From: Saprospiraceae bacterium
GTDB taxonomy: Bacteria > Bacteroidota > Bacteroidia > Chitinophagales > Saprospiraceae
Length of the DNA stretch: 64,000 nt
Direction: 5' to 3'
Assembly: GCA_026993525.1 (NCBI GenBank)
Contig: JALWSS010000166.1
Coordinates: 63,213 to 127,212, forward strand
Shown here: positions 16,463 to 25,170 of the stretch, in pieces
How the letters are laid out: each line of letters begins with the position of its first letter
How positions within the stretch are numbered: the first letter of the stretch is position 1
Notes under the pieces: generated by a model
Told to the model about the DNA's origin: nothing
The model's input: only the letters and a program-made list of their open reading frames with translations
Database searches by the model: none
Made by a program: the position numbers and the translations under genes

Positions 16463-17626
16463 ATGAAAATGCTACCAAAAGCCTTACTGCTGGCCTTTTC
16501 ACTGAGTGTGGCCAGCCTGCATGCCCAGGGTGTAAACTTCCTTAAAGACAAATGGAGCAATGTGTTGGCCAAAGCCAGCCAGGAGAACAAGCTCATTTTT
16601 GTGGATGCCTACACCACCTGGTGTGGCCCCTGTAAAATGATGGACAGGAATGTCTTCTCTACCCGGAAAGTGGGTGATTTTTTCAACGAAAATTTTATCA
16701 ACGTCAAAATAGACATGGAAACCGGTGAAGGACCGGCACTGGCGCGGCAGTTCGGTGTGCGGGCCTACCCGACCTTTTTGTTCGTCAACGCCTCCGGTGA
16801 AACCGTACACCGGGGTCTGGGTTACCACGAACCGGATGATTTTCTGGCCCTGGGAAAAGAAGCACTCGATGCTGACAACAACCTGTACGCACAAAAGCAG
16901 CGCTATGAAAAGGGAGACAGAGACCCGGAATTCCTTTACCAATTTGCCCTCCAGCTTTACGATGCCCAGGATGAAGATTACCCACTCATTGCCGAAGAAT
17001 ACCTGAAAACACAAAAAGATTGGAATACAAAAAACAACCTCGACCTGATCTACAAAACCAGCGATGCCAGCGGCTCTGCCATGTTCGACTATTTTTTAAA
17101 AAATAAACCGGTTTTTGAAGAAGAATATGGAACCCGGGCAGTCAATGGAAAAATTCAATATTTCGTTCAAAACGAAATATACGCTTCCCGACAAACCGGA
17201 GATCAAACACAACTAAAGAAATTATTGAAAATATTGCACCCCGGCCGGGCCGAAGAAATGCTGGCCAGGTTGCAACTCAGCTTCCTGGCCCAAAATGAAC
17301 AGTACGATGAATACGCAAAGGCCGCCATTGATTTTTACGGAAAATACAAAGCTGAGAACTGGGACGAGCTCAACGAGGTAGCCTGGCTTTTTTACGAAAC
17401 AGTTGACAACCCTTCGCAATTGAAACACGCCGTTAAATGGGCCAAACAATCCATCAAAATGGACCCCAACTATTACAACCACGACACCCTGGCCTTGCTT
17501 TATCACAAACTTGGCAAAACCAAAAAAGCCATTAAACTTGGCAAAAAAGCCATCGCCCTGGCCCACGAAAGTGGTGAAGATTGCTCGTCCACGGAGAACT
17601 GGCTACGTACGATAGGAGCTTTGTAA
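16463..17626 (+). CDS. Periplasmic thioredoxin-fold protein with helical C-terminal domain (paralogue 2)
   Basis: This 387-residue paralogue of the preceding gene has a signal peptide (LHAQG), WCGPC at 53-57 and the cis-proline RAYPTFLF. Both paralogues share the context FVDAY..WCGPCK.M and KVG.FFN.NFINVK. The C-terminal helical region again ends in a TPR-like pair (YYNHDTLALLYHKLGKTKKAIKLGKKAIALA). The two proteins differ widely outside the redox core, so the duplication is old and their substrates have probably diverged. It is very likely co-transcribed with paralogue 1. No terminator is obvious. Confidence 0.87.
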   Translation: MKMLPKALLLAFSLSVASLHAQGVNFLKDKWSNVLAKASQENKLIFVDAYTTWCGPCKMMDRNVFSTRKVGDFFNENFINVKIDMETGEGPALARQFGVRAYPTFLFVNASGETVHRGLGYHEPDDFLALGKEALDADNNLYAQKQRYEKGDRDPEFLYQFALQLYDAQDEDYPLIAEEYLKTQKDWNTKNNLDLIYKTSDASGSAMFDYFLKNKPVFEEEYGTRAVNGKIQYFVQNEIYASRQTGDQTQLKKLLKILHPGRAEEMLARLQLSFLAQNEQYDEYAKAAIDFYGKYKAENWDELNEVAWLFYETVDNPSQLKHAVKWAKQSIKMDPNYYNHDTLALLYHKLGKTKKAIKLGKKAIALAHESGEDCSSTENWLRTIGAL

Positions 17627-18028
17627 CATTTTTTCATTAGCGCTTCGTTTATCCTCCCTTGCACTGCGTATCTCACTTGACCAAAACCCTTTGAAATGGT
17701 AAGTTCGGTCTCAACCAGGGTAAGGTTTATGCGTCCACTAAAACTTCGTCGGCTTTTTTATTTTGCTTCCCTAAGTGGTAAAGCTATTTTTTTTATCTTA
17801 GTGCTGTGGCATTGAGGACATGTATGCATCTTCTTATCCATTTGTTCATATTGAGATAATAACTTATATGCCACTTGGGCTTTTATACCCGATCCGAAGT
17901 GGTTTGGGAATAATTCATCACTCCCGTCCAGTGTGGATGGGGAGTTTGGGTCCCGAAAGCTTTCGGGATCGCCGCCCAAACCACTTCGTTTTGAGTATAT
18001 ATGGCTTTACATTTGGTACACTGCCTCA
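17627..18028. other. 402-bp intergenic region with repeat copy 2
   Basis: No convincing gene is present. A short minus-strand frame (17758-17841, 27 codons) reads HTCPQCHSTKIKK, a possible zinc-ribbon fragment such as the start of an insertion-sequence transposase, but it has no continuation. The right part is occupied by interspersed repeat copy 2 (17884-17999). Confidence 0.5.
17884..17999. repeat. Interspersed hairpin repeat family 1, copy 2
   Basis: This 116-bp copy has a left arm TATACCCGATCCGAAGTGGT, a core CGTCCAGTGTGGATGGGG and a right arm ACCACTTCGTTTTGAGTATA identical to copy 1. Where copy 1 has a simple loop in its right hairpin, this copy carries an extra perfect palindrome, CCCGAAAGCTTTCGGG (17952-17967), between TTTGGG and CCCAAA. 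The ATG at 17933, the longest possible start for the next gene, lies inside this element. Confidence 0.8.
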
Positions 18029-21000
18029 TTGAAAAATCCATTTATTCATATTTGTCTTCTTGCACTTTTCCCCTTTCTCGTGTTTGGTCAGGAGCCCAGA
18101 TTTGAGCAGTATTCCATGGCGGATGGCCTTTCGGATGCTGGCAATTTTTACAAAGAAAGCATCCTGCAGGACAGGGAGGGTTTTTTGTGGTTTTCCTCGT
18201 TCAATGGCCTGAACCGGTTTGATGGACGGACGTTCAAAGTGTTCCAGTTCGATCCCGGTGACGGCCATAGCCTGGGTGACAACCTCTGCACCGGTATGTT
18301 CGAGGATGGGGATGGTAAAATATGGGTTAGCTCCGGTGGCAACGGCATTTCCATCTTTAACCCTGTCACGGAAAGGTTTCAGCACCTGAAACGGGATGGG
18401 GAGGGCCCCAACACCTTATGTAGCGAGCAGTTGAATTTTGCCCAAAAGGATTCGGAAGGCAACCTTTGGATGGGTGTGCGGCTCGGGGGGATGTGCGTGT
18501 GGCTGAAACGAACGGGGCAGTATTTCTCTTTGGGAGAACAGGTTACCGATGCCATTTCATTTTTCCAACAAAAGAACGGGACGATATGGGTGGGCAGTTG
18601 GAGGGGAATATTCAAAAAACGCCCCGATGAACTGGCCTTTGACTTTGTGCCATTCCCGAAGGGGATCAACGAATATGCCTGGACTAAGGTGGACGATATT
18701 TGTGAACTGCCCGGAAACAAACTGCTGTTAACCAGTGGGATGAAGGGCTTCTGGGAGTTGGACGCAACTACCGGCACCTTTCGGGACATGAGGGCTTATG
18801 CAAAAAAGGGGGAAGCGCCTTACAGTTTGTTGAAAGACCGGGCCGGAACGGTATGGATGGGCTTCTCAGGGGAAATGCGGCGGTTCGATCCTGGTTCAAA
18901 AACGGTCGCTGTTTATAGGTCCGACCCCGACGACCCCGCCGGGTTGCCCCCTTATTTGCCAACTTTCGGCTTCGAAGACAAGGCGGGCAGTCTGTGGTTC
19001 AACAACAGGAATAACGGGATATTCGTGGCCCATACCATTGACAGCCCTTTTAAAACCATCGCCAACCTATTCGCCAACATGATACTTCCCATTGGCGGAG
19101 ATAAGTTCGCCCTGAACACCTCCGATGGAGTAAGGGTGCTGGACGGCCGTACCGGGGCTATCGGAAAAGGGGAACTCCCGCCTGTTATTTGGAAAATGCA
19201 GGCGCACAATATGGCCTTTTCCAAAGAGGCCGGACTATGGGCCATGGACGAAAATACCAGCCAGGTAAAATCTTTTGACCCAACGACGGGGAAAGTGATG
19301 ACCATCCCCGGCAGGATGAGCGATTTGAACATAGACGGGCAAGGGAGGATGTGGAACCACCTGCGGTATTTCGACAGGGAACACCTAAGGTGGGTGGACA
19401 TGATGCCTGAACTGCAGGCTGCCTTCCCCGATTTCATTGACCATCCGGGCCGCTCGGAAGATATGTACGCCAATGAAAAAAACAGCATCTGGATTGCTAC
19501 GGACATGGGGCTGTTCCATTATGATTTTAAAACAAAAAAAGGCCGCCGTTATTCCCATGACCCCCAGGACGCTTCCAGTATCGGTTCAGACGTGATACAC
19601 TTTCTCTATGCCGGCTCGGGCGGCCGATTCTATTGCTGGACGACCAATGGGCTGAGCATCTATGACCCTGAGGCCGACAGTTTCAAGAATTATCACGAAG
19701 GGAACGGCCTGTTGCACAATATCATTCAAACCCTCATCGAGGACAATAGTGGTAACTTGTGGATAGGAACCAAAAAAGGGCTGCAAATGCTCGATATGAA
19801 GACAGGCAGATTCACTGATTACACGGCCATAGACGGCCTGCCTTACAATTTCATCAATTATCAATGGTCGGCAAAAGATTCAGCGGGAAACATCTATTTG
19901 TATGTGTGGGACAAACTGGTCAAATTCCACCCCGACAGCATTCCGAAAAGAATGGATGCCGAACCGGTTTACCTGCTCGATTTTTTTCTGAACCACTCCC
20001 TGACGAAAGTGGGCGGAAAGGATTCCGTTTTGAAAAAACAGGTCAGGTTCACCGAACAAATTCACCTCAACTACGACCAGTCTGATTTTGGGTTCAGTTT
20101 TGCCATGCCCGTTTTTTACAAATCCAGGCAAATTGAATACTTCTACCGCCTTGAACCTTACCAGACAGAGTGGCAAAGCAATGGCACCGGCAACGAAGCG
20201 CATTACACCAACATCAGCCCCGGGCAATATACCTTCCGGGTAAAGGCCAGGACTGCCGCCGGTGTCTGGAGCACCCGCGATGCCTCGGTACAGGTTGCAA
20301 TCAGCCCTCCCTGGTGGAGAACCTGGTGGGCCTACCTGCTGTACGGAGCCACGGGCATTTTGCTGCTGGCATGGATGAGGGACTACGAGCTGCGCCGCAA
20401 AATGGCCAGGGCCGAGGCCCTCCGTCTGCAAGAACTTGACTCGCTCAAGTCCCGCCTTTACACAAACATCACCCACGAGTTCCGCACCCCGCTGACGGTC
20501 ATCATGGGCGCGGCTGACAACCTGACCCATGACGTTAATGTGCGCAACCTCATCCGCCGGAACAGCAAAAACCTGTTGCGCCTCATCAATCAGTTGCTCG
20601 ACCTGTCCAAGCTCGACTCCGGCTCCATGAAAATGGACATGGTGCAGGGCGACATCATCCATTACCTCCGCTACCTCACGGAGTCGTTTTACAGCATGGC
20701 CCACGAGAAAGGGATAAGCCTCCGTTTTTACACAGAGGTGGAAGAACTGGTGATGGACTTCGATGAGGTGAAGGTGCAGCACATCATTTACAACCTGTTG
20801 TCGAACGCTTTGAAATTTACCCAAAGCGGTGGTAGCGTGGTGTTTCATACTTCCAAAAAGGCAAGGGAGCGCCACCGCTGGTTGCAGTTAAGAGTGCAGG
20901 ACACAGGGGCAGGTATAGCCCCGGCGCAGCTCCCCCATATCTTTGAGCGATTCTTCCAGGCCGACAGCAGTACCACCCGCAAGGGAGAAGGGACGGGCAT

Positions 21001-21988
21001 CGGCCTGGCACTGACCAAAGAACTCGTGGAGATGATGGGTGGAACAATCGAAGTGAAGAGCCGGCCCGGCGAAGGGACGGAGTTCACGGTGCTGCTGCCC
21101 GCCCACAGGTCGGAGACCACCGCTAAGCTGGAAACGGACTTCACCTCTTCCTCTGTCCTCGCACCTGAACTGATGCCCGATCCCCTCAGTCCGGAAGCCC
21201 GGAACGAGCAAAAGGAAACGGCCCCTCCCACCGAACGCCCGCTGTTGCTGCTCATCGAGGACAACAAGGACGTGGCTGCCTACATTAAAACGCTGTTGCG
21301 GAAGGACTATCAAATCAGCATCGCCCACGATGGCCAACAGGGCATTGACCTGGCATTGGAGACCGTGCCCGACATCATCATCAGCGATGTGATGATGCCC
21401 AAAAAGGACGGCTTCGAAGTTTGCGGAACGCTCAAACAGGACATCCGCACCAGCCACATCCCCATCATTTTGCTTACCGCAAAAGCAGAACAAAAGGACA
21501 AGGTGGCCGGCCTGAAGCACGGTGCCGATGCCTACCTGATGAAGCCTTTCGACAAAGCCGAACTTTTTGTCCGCCTGGAAAAACTGCTGGAACTGAGGCG
21601 CAAGTTGCAGCAACGCTATTCGGGCGGGGCGACCGCAACCGGCAGCCCGCTCACCCCCGCTGTCCCAACGTTGGAAGATGTCTTCCTGGAACAGCTCACG
21701 GCAGCCACCGAAGAAATCATGGGCGATCCCGAAAACGCCATCGCCAGACTGGAAAGGGCCATGCAGCTCAGCCAGATGCAGCTCTACCGCAAACTCAAGG
21801 CCCTCACCGGCCAAACGCCTTCCCTTTTTATCCGCTCGGTACGCCTGCGAAAGGCCATGCACCTGCTCAAAACGACCCACCTCAATGTGTCGGAAATTGC
21901 CTACGAGGTAGGGTTTTCCGACCCCGCCTACTTCAGCAGGGCTTTTAAGGAAGAATTTGGCATGCCGCCAAGTTCCCTCCGCAACTGA
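18029..21988 (+). CDS. Hybrid two-component system regulator (HTCS), propeller sensor with AraC output
   Basis: This is about 1319 residues from a TTG at 18029, which gives a good signal sequence (KNPFIHICLLALFPFLVFGQ). The ATG at 17933 lies inside an interspersed repeat and is less likely. In order: a periplasmic pair of two-component-regulator propellers (about 25-700; repeats such as LQDREGFLWFSSFNGLNRFDG and IEDNSGNLWIGTKKGL), a Y_Y_Y domain (about 710-770), one membrane helix (WWAYLLYGATGILLLAWM), HisKA with the phospho-His at codon 20474-20476 (THEFRTPL), HATPase, receiver with Asp at 21386-21388 (ISDVMMPKKDG), and a C-terminal AraC-type DNA-binding domain. HTCS proteins usually sense glycans and switch on neighbouring secretion or uptake genes. 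No SusC/SusD pair is adjacent; the likely targets are the three secreted-protein genes downstream. Confidence 0.93.
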   Translation: MKNPFIHICLLALFPFLVFGQEPRFEQYSMADGLSDAGNFYKESILQDREGFLWFSSFNGLNRFDGRTFKVFQFDPGDGHSLGDNLCTGMFEDGDGKIWVSSGGNGISIFNPVTERFQHLKRDGEGPNTLCSEQLNFAQKDSEGNLWMGVRLGGMCVWLKRTGQYFSLGEQVTDAISFFQQKNGTIWVGSWRGIFKKRPDELAFDFVPFPKGINEYAWTKVDDICELPGNKLLLTSGMKGFWELDATTGTFRDMRAYAKKGEAPYSLLKDRAGTVWMGFSGEMRRFDPGSKTVAVYRSDPDDPAGLPPYLPTFGFEDKAGSLWFNNRNNGIFVAHTIDSPFKTIANLFANMILPIGGDKFALNTSDGVRVLDGRTGAIGKGELPPVIWKMQAHNMAFSKEAGLWAMDENTSQVKSFDPTTGKVMTIPGRMSDLNIDGQGRMWNHLRYFDREHLRWVDMMPELQAAFPDFIDHPGRSEDMYANEKNSIWIATDMGLFHYDFKTKKGRRYSHDPQDASSIGSDVIHFLYAGSGGRFYCWTTNGLSIYDPEADSFKNYHEGNGLLHNIIQTLIEDNSGNLWIGTKKGLQMLDMKTGRFTDYTAIDGLPYNFINYQWSAKDSAGNIYLYVWDKLVKFHPDSIPKRMDAEPVYLLDFFLNHSLTKVGGKDSVLKKQVRFTEQIHLNYDQSDFGFSFAMPVFYKSRQIEYFYRLEPYQTEWQSNGTGNEAHYTNISPGQYTFRVKARTAAGVWSTRDASVQVAISPPWWRTWWAYLLYGATGILLLAWMRDYELRRKMARAEALRLQELDSLKSRLYTNITHEFRTPLTVIMGAADNLTHDVNVRNLIRRNSKNLLRLINQLLDLSKLDSGSMKMDMVQGDIIHYLRYLTESFYSMAHEKGISLRFYTEVEELVMDFDEVKVQHIIYNLLSNALKFTQSGGSVVFHTSKKARERHRWLQLRVQDTGAGIAPAQLPHIFERFFQADSSTTRKGEGTGIGLALTKELVEMMGGTIEVKSRPGEGTEFTVLLPAHRSETTAKLETDFTSSSVLAPELMPDPLSPEARNEQKETAPPTERPLLLLIEDNKDVAAYIKTLLRKDYQISIAHDGQQGIDLALETVPDIIISDVMMPKKDGFEVCGTLKQDIRTSHIPIILLTAKAEQKDKVAGLKHGADAYLMKPFDKAELFVRLEKLLELRRKLQQRYSGGATATGSPLTPAVPTLEDVFLEQLTAATEEIMGDPENAIARLERAMQLSQMQLYRKLKALTGQTPSLFIRSVRLRKAMHLLKTTHLNVSEIAYEVGFSDPAYFSRAFKEEFGMPPSSLRN

Positions 21989-22050
21989 TTGATTACCTGC
22001 GCTTTAAACCTCCCACAACTCCACTTTCCCTATCCTTTTCCGGCTTTTGC

Positions 22051-22085
22051 AAAATGAGTGCAAGCATTTGAAAAATGAGTGCAAG
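22051..22085 (+). promoter_or_regulatory. 14-bp direct repeat, candidate HTCS operator
   Basis: AAAATGAGTGCAAG occurs at 22051-22064 and again, identical, at 22072-22085, a period of 21 bp or two helical turns. It lies 63 bp after the HTCS stop and 82 bp before the next start codon. AraC-type domains commonly bind direct repeats with this spacing, so I infer a binding site for the adjacent regulator. Confidence 0.5.
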
Positions 22086-22166
22086 GGCATGGGCCGGGCC
22101 TGCTCCCATATTTGCAGCACACCTGGGGCGACAAACCTCATTTTTCATTTTAAAACAACCAAAGTC

Positions 22167-23987
22167 ATGAAGAACAGCATTCATTTCCTTGCCATTGCCC
22201 TTTTCCTGTTAATGGCATCAGACACGATGGCCCAAAACTTCTCGCGCATCCAAAACCGATGGAAACCCAACCAATACCTTCACGTCGAGCACGGAAAAAT
22301 CGAGGCCGGCCCGCTGGGCAAACCCGGCTGGTGGAGCGCACAGTGGAAATTGGTGCCGGTTTCAGGAACCAAATATGTCCGTATCCAAAACCGATGGAAA
22401 CCCAACCAATACCTCCACATCGAGCACGGAAAAATTGAAGCCGGCCCGCTGGGCAAACCCGATTGGTGGAGCGCACAGTGGAAATTGGTGCCGGTTTCGG
22501 GAACCAAATATGTCCGTATCCAAAACCGCTGGAAGCCCAACCAATACCTTCACATCGAGCACGGAAAAATCGAAGCCGGCCCATTGGGTAAACCTGGCTG
22601 GTGGAGCGCACAATGGTCGTTAGTCCCCGTAGGCAAAGGTGTACCTGCTCCAGTTCCGGTATCCCCAACAAAATCCGGCTTCAGGATGGTGTTCATCTCC
22701 GACCCGCAATTCCCCTGGACACCCCAACAGGATGATAAAATCAGTATTTCAGAAGATGATACGAAACTCCTGGCCCGGAAACTGAACAACAACCATGTGA
22801 AATCAATCAACAAACTTGTGAGCAGCGAACAAAACGTGAAAGGTGTCATCATCAACGGTGACCTCACCGCTTTCGGACATGGCTGGCAATTGGACGAATT
22901 TGAGCAGATATACAAAAACGTGAATACGAAAATGTACATGGGCCTCGGCAACCATGACTACGCCAACGGTGTGGATGACTGTTGGGAAAACAACTGCGCC
23001 AACCGGATGGTCAAGTTCATGCGGGATCACGTCCATCGCAATGGTATCGGCAATTTTGATTTCAAGGAATCGGAATCTTATGAGTTTCCCGAAATCGTGA
23101 AAAAAATGGAAGGCAGCCTGGCCTATTCCTGGGACATAGGCAACGTGCATTTTGTCCAATGTCAAAATTTTCCGACTTACGAAAGGAAGTGGAGCAGCTA
23201 TGTGTCCGGTGAAGCCAAACGATATTCCATCCATATAAAGAACAGCCTGGCCTGGCTGAGAAACGACCTGGCCCAGGCACGACGGGCCGGTAAAATCATC
23301 ATATTGAACTACCACGATTCTGACGAGCATTGGAGGGATGTGGATGGCGTTGCTCCCGCCAAACAATCAGCGGCGGTAAAAACAGCATTTGGCCCCCTTA
23401 AGGAAAAGCAGATTTTAGAATTTCAGTCTATTTTATCAAAATATAAGGTGGCGGCGGTTTTTGTGGGCCACTACCACAAATCTTTGGGCAAGGGCAACCC
23501 TGGCAGGTTTTCCTATGGCAATGTTCCCGTGTTCTATTGCGGTTCGGCTTCACAAAGCAAATTCCTGCTGGTAAGTTTTGACGGGAACAAAATGACCGTG
23601 GAAAAAGTGAGCAGCCATAACGGAAAAGCCGTCAAAACACCCGGCGGCACTTACACCCTCTACGACAAGGCCGAGCAGGTGGACATCCCCCGCAAGCCCG
23701 GAAAAATCACCTTTTTCAACGAGGGCGGCTATGTAGCCCGGTATTTTCTCACCTATTATGTGAACGGCAGCAAAAAAGAATTTGCAACGGGCAATATGGC
23801 ACTGGGCAACAAGAAGTCTTACAGCATTCCCGGAAATGCCAAATCCATTACCGTAAAGGGGCAGGGTGATGCCGTTTTTTCCTGGACGGATATTTTTTCC
23901 CAAACATTGTCCGAAGCGCCCGAAAACAAATGCTACAAAACCTACGCGACCATTTTCTCTCCAGCGTGGAACAACAACTGTGAATGA
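22167..23987 (+). CDS. Secreted metallophosphoesterase with triplicated N-terminal lectin-like repeats
   Basis: This 606-residue protein starts at ATG 22167 with a signal peptide (FLLMASDTMAQ); the longer frame from 22047 runs over the direct repeat. Residues 27-160 are three near-identical 45-residue repeats (RIQNRWKPNQYLHVEHGKIE, then WWSAQW), a lectin-like/beta-trefoil pattern. Residues about 173-460 form a calcineurin-type phosphoesterase with FISDPQF, INGDLTAFGHG, GLGNHDY and GHYHKS (434-439), so the metal ligands are present. Residues about 510-575 (GGYVARYFLTYYVNGSKK; YSIPGNAKSITVKG) resemble the membrane-binding domain 4 of thiol-activated cytolysins. No T9SS tail is visible; Cys near the end may form a disulfide. 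It is the first gene after the HTCS. Confidence 0.85.
   Translation: MKNSIHFLAIALFLLMASDTMAQNFSRIQNRWKPNQYLHVEHGKIEAGPLGKPGWWSAQWKLVPVSGTKYVRIQNRWKPNQYLHIEHGKIEAGPLGKPDWWSAQWKLVPVSGTKYVRIQNRWKPNQYLHIEHGKIEAGPLGKPGWWSAQWSLVPVGKGVPAPVPVSPTKSGFRMVFISDPQFPWTPQQDDKISISEDDTKLLARKLNNNHVKSINKLVSSEQNVKGVIINGDLTAFGHGWQLDEFEQIYKNVNTKMYMGLGNHDYANGVDDCWENNCANRMVKFMRDHVHRNGIGNFDFKESESYEFPEIVKKMEGSLAYSWDIGNVHFVQCQNFPTYERKWSSYVSGEAKRYSIHIKNSLAWLRNDLAQARRAGKIIILNYHDSDEHWRDVDGVAPAKQSAAVKTAFGPLKEKQILEFQSILSKYKVAAVFVGHYHKSLGKGNPGRFSYGNVPVFYCGSASQSKFLLVSFDGNKMTVEKVSSHNGKAVKTPGGTYTLYDKAEQVDIPRKPGKITFFNEGGYVARYFLTYYVNGSKKEFATGNMALGNKKSYSIPGNAKSITVKGQGDAVFSWTDIFSQTLSEAPENKCYKTYATIFSPAWNNNCE
22245..22640 (+). repeat. 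Three tandem 135-bp coding repeats
   Basis: Units at 22245-22379, 22380-22514 and 22515 to about 22640 encode near-identical 45-residue modules of the phosphoesterase. Conservation extends to synonymous positions, which points to recent duplication or ongoing gene conversion; such repeats can change copy number by recombination. Confidence 0.9.
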
Positions 23988-24031
23988 AGGACTGTGTAAA
24001 CGCACAGCCACTAAAATCCATAAAACCAAAT

Positions 24032-24077
24032 AAGCACCGGGACAATGGCAGTTCAATGCCATTCCCATGTGCTTTTT
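24032..24077 (+). terminator. Long hairpin with T tract between the phosphoesterase and the next gene
   Basis: AAGCAC pairs with GTGCTT, GGG with CCC, and AATGGC (24044-24049) with GCCATT (24058-24063), followed by TTT. It lies 44 bp after the phosphoesterase stop and 35 bp before the next start, so it may be a terminator or an attenuating or stabilising intercistronic hairpin. Confidence 0.6.
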
Positions 24078-24111
24078 GGAAATCATTTTTCACCATTAAT
24101 TCTTTTTTATT

Positions 24112-25128
24112 ATGAAGAACTTGTATTTACTCCCCGTACTTGCACTTATGCTTTGTGCAGGTTTTCTCAACGCCCAAAACGTGGGCATCGGCACGACCGA
24201 CCCGCAATCGAAATTAGATTTAAGAGACGGCAATTCGAGTGAAATGAGGTTGAGCTTGTCCAATACGAATTGGGCAAAATTTCAATACTCAGCATCGGAA
24301 GGATTGCGTATCGAGGCAAAAAATGAGGGTGTTGAATTCACCCCGATGCGTTTGATTGGCAAGGACTTGATATTCCACAGCGGTATTGGTTCCACCCCCG
24401 AACGTATGCGCTTAACGTCCGATGGCAATCTCGTCATTATGGACAATTCTGCCATGGGGAGCTATAACCTCTCAAATTCTACGCTCGCTCTCAGGAAGAC
24501 GGCAATAAGCGGCAGTAACCTTGTTTTCCGGGATTATAATGATGACGACAGGTTTGAAATGCGGGCAGATCCCAACAGCTGGGTGTTAGCCGACGGCGAT
24601 GGCAATAATATAATTCAAACCGTCGGCAATCCGGGGGAAGTTTTTTCTACCACTGTACTCGGAAATTTTAACGTAACCGGTAACAAGAACTTCATCATGG
24701 ATCACCCCCTCGACCCGGCCAACAAAACGTTGCAACATTCCTGCATGGAAAGCCCGGAAGTGCTCAATGTATATTCCGGGACAGCCATCCTGGACGAAGA
24801 GGGAAAGGCCACGGTCGAACTTCCCGATTATTTTGAAGTGCTCAACAAGGACTATCGCTACCAGCTTACTGCCATCGGTGGGGCAGCGCCGTCATTGCAC
24901 ATTTCCCAGGAGGTTGATAACAATGTGTTTTCAATAGCGGGCGGTCTTCCGGGAATGAAAGTATCATGGGAAGTAACCGGTGTGCGCAATGACCCTTATT
25001 TCCAGGATCATCCCTATCAGGCGGTTCAGGAAAAATCGGATAAAGACAAAGGGCACTACTACTATCCGCAAGGCTATGGTATGCCACTGGAAATGGGCAT
25101 CAACAGGCGGCCCCTTGAGAACAAGTGA
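24112..25128 (+). CDS. Secreted protein with tail-fibre-like start and conserved C-terminal domain
   Basis: This is a 338-residue protein with a signal peptide (LMLCAGFLNAQ). It then reads NVGIGTTDPQSKLDL, the start common to Bacteroidota secreted proteins resembling phage tail-fibre repeats. The central part is beta-rich with no known catalytic motif. The C-terminal about 120 residues (KTLQHSCMESPEVLNVYSG, then YRYQLTAIGGAAPSLHIS and GGLPGMKVSWEVTGVRNDP) form a domain repeatedly found at the end of such proteins; its function is unknown. There is no type A or B T9SS tail. It lies in the gene run downstream of the HTCS. Confidence 0.8.
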   Translation: MKNLYLLPVLALMLCAGFLNAQNVGIGTTDPQSKLDLRDGNSSEMRLSLSNTNWAKFQYSASEGLRIEAKNEGVEFTPMRLIGKDLIFHSGIGSTPERMRLTSDGNLVIMDNSAMGSYNLSNSTLALRKTAISGSNLVFRDYNDDDRFEMRADPNSWVLADGDGNNIIQTVGNPGEVFSTTVLGNFNVTGNKNFIMDHPLDPANKTLQHSCMESPEVLNVYSGTAILDEEGKATVELPDYFEVLNKDYRYQLTAIGGAAPSLHISQEVDNNVFSIAGGLPGMKVSWEVTGVRNDPYFQDHPYQAVQEKSDKDKGHYYYPQGYGMPLEMGINRRPLENK

Positions 25129-25170
25129 GAAGGCGGAGTAACTATATTTTGAACCATTAAAAAAATTATC

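Noticed and set aside
17758..17979. 73-codon minus-strand frame with a CPxC zinc-ribbon-like motif
   Set aside because: Its N-terminal half is read through repeat copy 2; only about 27 codons remain and they lack a second Cys pair. It may be a transposase fragment, but this is not strong enough to call a gene.
19880..21880. Two long minus-strand frames (331 and 330 codons) opposite the HTCS
   Set aside because: They are antisense to clear kinase, receiver and AraC domains and show no motif of their own.
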